From Dastarcus helophoroides (Eukaryota > Arthropoda > Insecta > Coleoptera > Bothrideridae): a DNA stretch of 64,000 nucleotides. The position numbers were made by a program, and so were the translations under genes. The notes below the pieces were generated by a model that was given only the letters and a program-made list of their open reading frames with translations, was not told the DNA's origin and searched no databases. The stretch is taken from NCBI GenBank assembly GCA_028583605.1, contig CM053331.1, forward strand, positions 32,714,411 to 32,778,410, given 5' to 3'. Position 1 is the stretch's first letter. The number at the start of each line of letters is the position of its first letter. This document shows positions 33,151 to 45,100 of the stretch, piece after piece.

Positions 33151-36100
33151 CTGAAACAATAATCGTAAATGTGAGAATTTCAAAACATAACTGAAAAAGA
33201 TGCGACGATAAACTCGACTGTAAGCAATATTGCCAGATTTTTTTTGTAGAACCTAAGTTCCATTTTTAATTTTAGTTTTTTCTAAATATCTACTTTTTCT
33301 CTAAATTTGAAGCTGCAATTTTAAATATTTAATTGTATATTTTTATTTCGAAAATACATTTGTTTCTCCAAATTACTCGATATGAAAATATCCACTTTTT
33401 TTTTTTCATTTTTTCGCATAAGAACTCAATTTTTTATAAAATCCGTATTTTTCTCCAAAATTGAATTTTTTTTATCAAAATGCTTTAAACTCCACAATGT
33501 TTAATTTAAACTCGAAGACTTCAAAGCTGAAACTTCAAATGTTTTTAATTTCGAGTTTTTTCAAGAGTTTGATTTTACAAATAGTTTTCCTGTCTAAACT
33601 TGCTTTCCGACTTTATTTGGGAAGTTTTAAGTAGGGCATCGAACCACTATTTTTTTCGTTACAATTTTCGTTCCGGAAAGAAAATCGTATCGGTTCCGTT
33701 CCGACAAAATAGCGGTTTTTTCCGCTTTTCGGTTCAGTTCCGGGTGACTCAATTTAAAATTTTTTAAAAGTTTTTATTTAAATTGATTTGCTAACATAAT
33801 TCAGGAAATGGTCTTCTCTTTCTTTTAAATATTACAGCATATAACTACTCTGGTAATGCTTAAAATTTGAAGAAAATATTTCCCGATTTTTCAAGTTAAA
33901 AAATTTCACGCTGAAACTCTGGATTTTGGGTTCATTTTGAGTTCAAACTTTAAAAAAACCTCAAACTTTATAAAAATAAAATTAGCTGATACCCGCGCTT
34001 TCGCCTAGGTGAAAAAAGAGAAAGGATCCTTTGGATATATACTTTTTGAAAGTTTCGACTTTTCTGATGAATTCAATTTTTATTGAAAATTTTGACTTAT
34101 TTCCAAAATTTCGACAATAAAAAACCACTTTTTTCACAAAGTCGATCTTTTCTCGTTTGACAAATTTTGGAAATTTTAACTTGATTTTGAAAATTTCGAC
34201 TTTTTTCAAAATTTTGATTTTTTGAATATTCCGAATTCCTGTCTTATTTGGTTGATTTTGATATTTTGAATATTTTACTTTTATGTTGTTCTTGTTAAGA
34301 TTTTAATTTTTGAAATCTTTTTTGAATATTTAGAATTGATCGCAAAGTTTGAATGTTTGTCCTTATTTTTGTAAATATCAGAAACTTCAGACTCAAAATT
34401 TCATCTTTTTTTTCAAATCTAATTAATTTTAAATTCGATTTTTTTAACACTGTTCTGTTAAAAATTTGAATTTTTTCAAAGTTTTAATTTTTTGCAAATA
34501 TCGACTCTCTTGAATGTTTGTTTTTTTTTAACTTTCTTTCAATTTTAACTTTTTCGCAAAATTCTGACTTTCTAAAGTTCATTACTTTTTGAAAAGTCTG
34601 CCTTCGATTTTTATTCTATTATTCTATTCTATTATTTTATAAAATTCTTAAACATTTTTCGATTTCTTTAAAGCATTTCGTCTTTATATTGTAACTACTT
34701 TTTTTAAACGTTTACTTATTTTATTAATCGCAAGACTTTTTCAGTTTGACCTTTCTTCAGAATTTTAATTTATTTTCCAAATGCTGAATTTTTTGAAAAT
34801 CTTTACTCATAAATTGGATCTTTTCTCCAAATTGTTATATTGTTTTTAAAATTTTGTTTTTTTGTGTAAATTTAATGATGTTGGAAAACTGATTTTTATC
34901 TATCCTGTTTTTTTAAATGTTCACATTGGTCCAACTTTTGACAATTTCTCAAAGTTTTGATTTTTTTTTTAAACTGGGATTTTTTTTTAATTTCGACTTT
35001 TATGTAATAAACTGAACTTTTAATTGAAAAATTAGATTTTGCTTTAATTTTTGTTTTTTGAAAAATTAAGTTTTTCCCAAAATTTCGACATTTTTAATGT
35101 TTTCGAACCCTTTTCAGAATTTAAACCTTTTATCATCAACATTTCGACTTTTTCTCGAAGATGTAACTTTTTCAGAATTCGTTTCATTTAAAAAAATTTC
35201 TTTTTTTAAAATTTTGACTTTTTGTAACAAAATTGGCAACACAAAGTTTTTTTTTCAAAAATTCAATTTTTTTTTTAATTTTGAGATTTTTAGTAATATA
35301 ATTATGTTGAAACATTTTTTTTACAACCTTTACCTCTTTCTGAAAATTTCCATTTTAGCTAAAACTTTGTACTATTTCTCGAAGTTTTAACTTCTTTTTT
35401 TGACAACTCCGACTTTTTCCCGACAATTTTCACCTTTTTCAAAATTGTAACTTTATGAAATATTTAAATGTTTTTCAGAATTTTAATCTTTTTTTGAAAA
35501 TTTTCACCTTTTATCATCAAAATTGGGACTTTTTTCGAAGTTAAATTTAGCTTCATTTAAAATTTGAAGTTTTTTCGAAATTTCTATTTTTTTTCCAAAA
35601 GTTCGAGTTTTTGTGATAACTTCCACATTTTTACAAGATTTCAAGATTTTTCCAGAATTTTTTTAATTTTGCTGAAGAATCTAATTTTCCAAATTACCAA
35701 TTTTTAAATTTCGAACGAATTCTACAAAACGAATTTAAGACAACTAAATTTCGATTGTAAAGCTGTCTAAATCCAAAACAATCTGAAAAAAAATTGCAGT
35801 TTTGAGGCTAAATTCGGAATTTTAAGAAAAAAGTCAAATAGAGCGTAAAAAAACCAGATAAAAATTGGAAGTTTAAATTAGACATTTTCTAACATCTCAT
35901 CGTTTCAAGTTTACTCTCAAAATTTCGACTTCAATGTCAAGATCCAGGCTTTAAATTGGACTATAAACGTTGTATTTTACTCTTAAAATTTTGACTGAAA
36001 TTCCCAATTTCTAGGAATAATTAGAAATAGCGTGATTTTATCGCAAATTTTAATAAAAAAAGCCAAATCCAGGAATTTTGGGAAGTTTTATAAAGTCAGC

Positions 36101-39100
36101 ATCGTAATGGGAATTTGAAATTTCAAGAAAAAAATTGGGATATTTAAATTAAAGTGAAATTTAAAGGAAAAAATTCAAGAAAACTCGAAGTTATTAATCA
36201 CTTCAAAAATTAGAAATATCAGATTATAAAAGGAAAAATCCAAGTTTGAGAAAAAAAAAGTGTGTTTGTTCTGAAAAAAAAGTTGGAATTTAACGGAAAA
36301 ATTTGAATTGGCAAATAAAATTGCCAGGAAACTGTGCTTCAATTAAAAAGACTTCACTGCTTGAGTCCATATTTACAATAACACATAAATTTTTTATTTT
36401 AAACTCGAAATTTTAGGAAAAGAAAAGAAATATTTCCAAAAAAAGGTCCAAATTTCACAAGACTCGAAAATTTTGAAAAAGAAATGTTCAAGTTATACAA
36501 CTTAAAATTCAATTTGGCTTGAAATTTTGAGAATAAAATCAACATTTTCTTAGAAAGAGTGGAAATTGTAAGTTTCTAATTGAACTTTCAAAAAAATCTC
36601 TTTAAAGTAAACTCGTAATTTTGAGTTGAAAGTTGCATGGATTTGTGTAAAATTTTAAAAAGGAAATTGCTCAAAGAATCCCAAACTTTACGGTAAAGTA
36701 AAAATTATTTTAAGAACATACAAATTCAACGAACCGAAATAAACCGTTATTATTTTCCGGTTCTGTTCCGGTTTTCGTTCCTACAAAAATAACGGTTTTT
36801 TTTCGGTTTCCGGTTTTCGGTTCAGTTCCGGTTCGAAGCCCTGGTTTTAGGCCTACTCAATCAAAATATTACATTAAAATGGAAATGTCATGATAAAAAC
36901 CGATATTATGAGATTAAACTCAAAATTAAGAGAAAAAAACTAGACATTTTTGGAAAGATCGAAAATTCTAAGAAAATTAGATATTTTTTTGAAAGAACAT
37001 TTTTAAAAATGGAAATTTTAGGTTTGAACTGGAAATTCTCAGTAGAATGGTAGAAACTTCAAGAGAATTTTGACATTTTCAATATTTTCGAACCTTTTTC
37101 AGAATTTAGATTTTTTTTTTGAAAATTTTAAATTTATCACCGAAATTTCTATTTTTTCTCAATGCTGTAACTTTTTCAGAAATTAATTTTTTTTGAAAAT
37201 TTCCTTTTTTTTTCAAAATTTTGAATTCTTGTAAAAAATTTGACAGTTTTTTTCTCAAAATTTCGATTTTTTCAAAATTTTCTTTGTTTTATAATATGCT
37301 TAAATTGAAACATTTTTTTTTAACTTTTACCTTTTTTTTAAATCTCCACTTTAACTCAAACTTTTTACTATTTCTCGAAGTTTTAACCTCTTTTATTGAT
37401 AATTCCGACTTTTTCTCGAAAATTTTCACTTTTTTGAAAAATTCGATTTCTTTTCAAATTTGCATTTTTTTGAAATCTTTGAATTTTTTGAGGATTTTAA
37501 TCTTTTTTGAAAATATTTACCTTTTATCATCAAAATCCAAAGAATCGATACTGTATCGATTTGAATCTCAATGCAGATGACGTCGATGCATCTTTTGCTA
37601 ATCTTTTAAGATTAGTGCGCTTGAAAATGCCAGTTCTGCTGGCGAAATACGTATCGCGTAATTATTTATTTAATTGCCGATGTGGTAAAGGGGTGAAACC
37701 TTTGGACTTAATCACAAGCCACAGTGTTTAGTTCAGTGCTTTAGTTTTATCATCAAAATTAGGACTTTTTTCGAAGTTAAGTAAAGCTTCATTCAAAATT
37801 TGAAGTTTTTTTCGAAATTTCCATTATTTTTTCAAAAGTTCGATTTTTTGTGAAAACTTCGACATTTTTTCAAAATTCGCCCATTTCAGAAAATTTTCAA
37901 TTTTTCTGAAGAATCTAATTTTCCAAGTTAGGAATTTTTAAATTTTGAACGAATTCTACAAAACGAATTTAAGACTTAACTAAATTTCGATTTTAAAGCT
38001 GCCTAAATTCAAAACAATCCGAAAAAAATCGCAGCTTCCAGGCTAAATTCGAAATTTTAAGAAAAAAATCAAATAGAGCGTAGAAAAACCAGATAAAAAT
38101 TGGAAGTTTAAATTAGACATTTTCTAACGTGTCAGGGTTTCAAGTTTACCCTCAAAATTTCGACTTCAATTTCAAGATCCCGGCTTTAAATAGAAATATA
38201 AATGTTGTATTTTTCTCTTGAAATTTTAAATTCCCAATTTCTAGGAAAAATTAGAAATAGCGAGATTTTATCGCAAATTTTGAGAAAAAAAAGCCAAATC
38301 AGAAATTTTGGGAAGTTTTATGAAATCGGCATCGTAAAAAAATCATTACAATTTGAAATTTCGAGAAAAAAATTGGCATATTGAAATTAAAGTGAAATTT
38401 GAAGGAAAAAGTTCAAGAAAACTTGAAATTTTTATTAATAACTTCAAAAAATAGGGGTATCAGATTATAAAAGGGAAAATTTAAATTTGAGAAAAAAAAA
38501 CAAATTTTGAGTGTTGCTTCTACAGAAAAAACTGGAATTTTCGGAACGATTCGAATTTGCAAATAAATTTGCCAGGAAACTGTGATTCAATGAAAAAGAC
38601 TCCACTGCTTTAGTCCAAATTTACAATAGCACATAAAATGTTTATATTAAACTCGAAATTTTAGGAAAAGAAAAGAAATATTTCGAGAAAAGGGCACCAA
38701 AAAAAGAGCCCAAAATTTTAAAAAAAGAATGTTCCAGTTATACAGGGCAAGTCACTAAGCGGGAATCGGTCTTTGGTAGGCGTATCGTCCAAAATATCGA
38801 AAAATGTTTCGAATAAAAGTTGTTCGAAAATAAAGTTCTCCACAACCTAAAATTATTGCCAAATATGGTGGCCTTCCGGTTGCACCAGAAATGAACACAA
38901 CTTTCTTATTTTAAATAGAACACCCATGTATTTTTACCTTTTTGGATTCCTTGTTAAAAATGAATATGAATTTATTAAGACGACATAGGCCCTTAGTTGA
39001 ACCGTTTTCGCGTAATTTAATTTTTTTGGTTACATTTGACGATTTCGGAGCTTGACGCCATTAACGATATTTTCCAAACGCAATGACTCAGAGTTGTGTG

Positions 39101-42100
39101 GCATACGGTTTTGGATTCAGGAAGAAATGGAGTATTTGTTTACGTCTTTGCTGTTAGCAAGATTTCTTAAATTTCTTCACATCCGTCGACTCAATTCTTC
39201 AGTTGTTCAAACATGCATAACTTAATTTTTTCAAATGGAACCACCTATCTTAGATTATCTTATCGGAGGCGAAATTAAATTACCTTTTTTTTGGTACCAG
39301 GCATTGCCACTTCCGTCCAATAATTTTTGAGAAATTTAGAATTTTCTAAAAATTTTAATTAATTTCGTATTATTGCGTTAGCCCTGGATGTTGCGGTTTT
39401 GTTTCGTCTCGTTTGTCCTGCAAATTACAGAAAATGTTTTTCGAACAAGAATCGGTTGATGTGGTTTACACTTGACATTTTTTAAAGAAAATTATTTTTT
39501 GAAAACTAGGTTAATTGTTAGAGTAAGGTAAACACAATGGCCCAAATATTAATTATGAACTAAAACAATTAAAATTCAAAAAAATAAACAATTTTATTAG
39601 AGTTTGTAACATGTAGGTATGCCCAATGGTTTGTCGACCAGAGATGTTGAAATTTAGTGGCATTCTTCAGGTTGTAGCTAACTGGAAGTACATAATATGA
39701 GAAAAAGGAGCGTAGAAAACCAACGGCGCATGAAGAAAACCAAGTTTCAGTAGTGGCTGCTGCTGTCCAATATCCGCACTTAAGAACCAGAAGAATAAGT
39801 GTGACATTACAAATAAGCCAAAAATCGGTTTCATGATTGTTGTGTAAAAATAAGTTTCATCCGTATTACACCTAGCTAGTGCAAGAACTCAATCAAGCTG
39901 ACTAACAATCGATGCAGTTGTGTGAATGGACGTTACATAATCTGCAGGAACAAAATGACCGTTTCGGACATTGTACTATTTACCGACGAATGTACAAACA
40001 TTTTTTAAGAACCGCTTCGTGGAAAGGAAACGATACACCACGATACTGAAAACCATCGTTGGATTTCAGTGTAAAGCACAGTGGCGGCTGGTCTTAAAGA
40101 GCGCGAGAGCGCGCGCTCCTCGTGAAATGAGCGAACTATTATTTTTAATTTAATGTAAAAGATTTGGATTTATCTCATTTTTAAGCACACTAATTAACTA
40201 ATTCTTGTGAATGACTTGAAATAACGTACGCAAACGTTTTATTTCATTATATTATATATCATGAGGAAATTGAAATACGTTGGTGCGCGCAGAATTATGC
40301 ACCTAGCGTGGTTGTCGTGAGATGGCTATCAACGGCCTCAACGGGATACGGAGAAATAAACTACAGATACACCGCTTTAAAGCTAGCCCGGGGAACGCTG
40401 CACCCCGCTTATGCGCTATTGCCAAATGGTGAGTACGAGACAGAGTTTGGAGTGTGTATTTACGGTTTATGGTGCCGGCTGATCTGATTGCGATTACTAA
40501 TTCTGCCTTTTACAGGCCTAACTGCTAACAGTACCGCTATTCACAAAGAGATAGCAGTACCCATTCTAGGGTCTAATTATTAATTTGTTGATTTCGTTCT
40601 AATTATAGGGAAAATAGTCGCTGAATAAACACGCACTACTAATAATGGCATTGACAGTACGCGCAAAAATTTGAAGTGCATATTTTTCAGTTTCAGTATT
40701 TTCCTTTAGATTTAAGATTTAATTCTGTGCTTAAAATGAACAGTACCAGTTTTTTATTAAAAAAAAAAGATTTTAGTTAACTTCCACTGGAAGAAAAAGT
40801 AAAAAGAAAAGAACTAGGTAGACCTTTGCCAATGTTAAAACTAGAATAGAAGTGTGAAAAAAAAAATTTAAAAAAAGAGCGTTTACAAGGCATTTTTCTA
40901 CGGATACCTATAAGAAGAATAACTGTATATGTGGTTGCGAGGTAACGAATTTGCTGTACTGTTTTCCGTGTGTGTTATTTTACAATCCACCGGGGTCTTC
41001 ACCGTCAGATTTAAGTTGGGCTAGAACCGGAATAAAAGATTTAACTATTTATTATTAAAAAACATGAGGGATCGCATAGTCATATTAATGCTTGCACAGC
41101 GGTCGCTTTACTTGGAAAAGTCAATATTATAGCTGAACTTAATTCTGCTCATAGGCAACATATAATGGAATATACTGAGAAAGTTAGAAAAAATCGCTAT
41201 AGTTTGAAATGAATTACTTCCTGCATGAAATTTTGCAGCGCATTCGAATTAGCACTCAGAGGTCATGAAGAAAGTAAACAATCATAAAATCGTGAAATAT
41301 TTAGGGAACTTGTCGATTTTTCCGCTGAATTAGATGTAACCCTTCAAGAACATTTAAAAACTGCAACCGTTTTTCAAGGAACATCAAAAACCATACAAAA
41401 TGAAATATTAGATTCTATACTGGCAATTTGCAGAGATGAAATCAGTAAACAAATTAGAGATTCAGAATTTCTGTCTGTTCAATGTGACGAAGCTACAGAC
41501 GTAACTAATTGGTGTCAGTTGGTATTGACATTTAGATATGTACGTAATAGTACAATTTGTGAGAACTTTTGGGGATTTAAAAGACTTAAAGACAAATCCG
41601 CCAAAGACATAACAGAATGTATCGAAGAAGAACTGGACCCTTTAATTTTGCAAACACCTCACAAATTAATTGCACACACTTACGATGGTGCAAATGTTAT
41701 GAGTGGCTCTATAAATGGAGTGCAGACCCAAATTAAATCAAAATATCCTTATGCCCATTATGTTCACTGTTACGTTCACCAGCTTAATCTTATAATGTAG
41801 AACATTCCAAAGTTCGTGTATTTTTTAATAACCTATCAGTGCTATTCCTGCTTTTTTTTAAATTGGTCTAATCCATGTGATGTCTTTAAAGAAATTGTCA
41901 AACAGAGATTGTCCAATGTAGCAGGAACTCGGTGGAATCATAATATTAGAACAGTAAATACTGTGTATGAAAACCGGGAAGACCTAATGAAGTATTTAAA
42001 AAAATAGAAGAACGATGTACAAATGGTGCAACTTTAAATGAAGCTTCCGGCTTCAGACGAGCTTTAGAAGACGCAGAATTTATGTTTTGGTTGACATTGT

Positions 42101-45100
42101 TTCACAAAATTCTTCCACACGTCGACGTTCTTTATAATCAAATTCAGTCGAGAAATAAAGACAGTATACAGCTGCAAAAAGACATAATTAATTTTGAAAA
42201 CACCATTTCTACCATTAGAAATGAAACAGAAGACATTGAGAAATGCGTCAATACAAACTTTCCAAGTAGAAGAAGAAAAAGAAGTGATGATCATTTACAA
42301 AAAAGTGTGTATGCCAAAGAAATCTGCGACGTAATCATAACACAAATGAAGGAGTGATTTTCGTAGCGTGGACACATTCTAGCTGCTGAACTATTTAAAA
42401 ATCAACTATTTAAAAGTTTTGCAGCTACTTTTCCAGTTAGTATTTTCGAAGCTGTGACTTCTGCTTATCCACACATATCTGCGCTTCGATTGAAAACAGA
42501 ACTGACAGTTATTTATTCAAGACCGGATTATGTTGATATTATTGGTGCCGTTAATTTATTGTCATTTATGTCAGAAAATAATTTAACTGAAACATTTTCT
42601 GAAACAGTAAAATTATTAAATATAATTTTAACAACATCAATGACAACTGCAGAATAAGAACGCTGTTTCTCGACGCTTAAAAGAATTAAAACTTTTTTAC
42701 TCAATACTATGAACAATGATCGTTTAAATGCATTAGCGATGATGTCTATCAACAAAAATATGGTGCAGGAGATGAAAAAGTAATAGAACACTTTATTTCC
42801 TTAAAAGGTCGTAGAGCGGATTTTATTTATAGAAAATATTTTTTTTGTGTTTTTGTATAGTTTAATTACAACTTTGTAATAAAATACATTTTATCTTCCA
42901 ATGTAGTTTTCATTAAAAAAAAATATAATTCTATTCCTATGAAAGCAAATAAATTTAATTAAGTAATGTAAAGCGGTAGCGAGGTGCAACAGTACAGACT
43001 GCTTTAAAAAGGCTCAGAAATGTCGATAATGTTTTTTTTTGTACTCAATCAATATAATTTAGAGATGATAACCCAAAAATATTTTGTTATTAGATGGTAA
43101 TTAAATTTAATTCGTAAAAATACTATTAAATATCACACCCTGTGTATCACTTTTGTTTCTCCTAAATTTAATACCTTGCTACGGCATCGGAGTCACTTAA
43201 ACTCTTAAGTAGTGTTGGAATAATCGAACGATTTTCAGAATCGAATACATTGAATTCGAATACTTTTGAGAATCGAATAAGTATTCGAATACAAAGAATC
43301 GAATTATGGGATAACCTAACCTAAACACCTACTAGAAAAATTGTCTCGGCGGTCTATTCGAGGTATGTGGTGGCGAGATATGACTTTCGATTTCACTACT
43401 TCCGTACCTATGCCTATAATTGGCAATTCCCTAATTGAATGTATTTAAATTTCTTAATATAAATAAATCTTGAAGTTTTAGAATTCACATACGTATCTTT
43501 AACTTTGATTGGATTCGCATATTGGCACTGTATTTCCAGATATTGTTAAATTTCATTATTAAAATTGAGAGCCCGATTTTAAAAAGTACTTAAGCATTTC
43601 GTTATTTAATAATTTTATGAGAAGGATGAAGCAATAAATTAAAATTAGATACATATTCGAATGCATGAGCGTGCGAGCATAATGCGTAGCCAACCATCCC
43701 GAATAAAAATGATCTCGAATAAAATACGCATTCAATAATGCATGTCTAAGATCTCGAATACAAGAATCGGGTAAAGTATTCAACATCGGAGAAGTTAAGA
43801 ATCGGAGATATAGCGTAGTTAGGAGACCGATTCTATTCACTACTCACCATTCCAATGTTTTGTTGTATCGGACTACCACAATCTCGAATACACATTTTGT
43901 ATTCGAATACACATTTTGTATTCGAATACATATTTTGTATTCGAATGCAAGCAAGTACCCGAGAACTTATGAATCATGCGATGATGAGATGTTGCTTGCG
44001 CGAGACGAGAACCGATTCTATTCATATTCTCACTTCAACTCACGGAGTCTGGAAGTATTCGAATACTTCAGTTGAGAATCGGATGTATTCGAGATCTTGG
44101 TAGAATCGAATACATCTCACAACTTGTATTCGAATAGCCCAACACTACTCTTAAGTATTAATATTTTTCGCGTCTGCGCACTCCCTGTTAAAAAGTCACC
44201 AGCCGCCACTGGTAAAGCATTAAAGAAAGTAAATAAACAATAAACAAATCGGTAACAGCAAGCTGCAACAAATATTAAGAAGAATACATAAACAATGGTA
44301 ATAATAACATTAAATTAAATGTTCAACATAACCACCAGCTTCACGATGGCAAATGCGCAGTCTCTGTAGCAAACAATTGTTCACATCCACCAAGACGTTT
44401 TCATTGATATTTTGGAAAGCAACACGAACCCGGTCCATCATGTCTTCTCGGGTAGTTGGTGGTTCCTGGTACACAACTTGCTTAGCAAGACCCCACAAGA
44501 AAAGGTCTGGCTTAGTTAAATCCGGTGATCTTGCGGGCCATGCCACTGGACCTCCTCTTCCTATCCACTTGTTAGGGAATTGTGTATTGAGGAACTCCCT
44601 TACATCCCTTCCATAATGTGCCGGGGCCCCATCATGTTGGAACCACATTTGCGGCAAGACAGCAAGAGGCAAATTGTCTATCATTTCGGGCAATTGATTT
44701 TGCAAAAAATGCAAGTAATTGTTGGCATTCAAATGTTCATTGAAGAAGTGTGGTCCGACAACAAATCTTCCTATGACATCACCCCAAACATTCAGAGACC
44801 ACATATGCTGATGGTCTAAGGGCCTTATCCAATGAGGATTTTCAGTGTGGTAGTAATGGGAACGTCTTCCCACGAAGCCGTTCTTATGAAATGTACATTC
44901 GTCGGTAAATAGTACATTGTCCAAAGTCATTTTGTTCTTGTAGTTTTCGTAACGCCCACTCACAAAACTGCTTTCGGTTGTTGAAATCAGCTTGATTGAG
45001 TTCCTGTACTAGCTGGGCACGATACGGATGAAACTTATTTTTACGCAAGATTCGTGAAACCGAGGTTTGACTTATTTATAATTCCGTGCTTATTATTCTG

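Larger units (their letters stand above)
40079..44211 (+). mobile_element. 4.1-kb hAT element (CAGTGGCGGCTGGT ends)
   Basis: The terminal inverted repeats CAGTGGCGGCTGGT (40079-40092) and its inverse (44198-44211) are perfect over 14 bp. The 8-bp duplication GTAAAGCA flanks both sides (40071-40078 and 44212-44219). It is inserted in the mariner-type element and carries a transposase pseudogene on the plus strand. Confidence 0.93.

Noticed and set aside
37221..37580. 119-codon Phe-rich ORF
   Set aside because: Falls in T-rich filler of element copy B; its composition explains the open frame.
37537..37744. tRNA-derived SINE
   Set aside because: Only a weak B-box-like word is present; no A box at a proper distance and no A/T-rich tail, so the family is left open.
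43855..44103. Overlapping ORFs with HFVFEY/IHILYSN repeats
   Set aside because: They translate the GTATTCGAATAC palindromes of the nested element; no coding signature.
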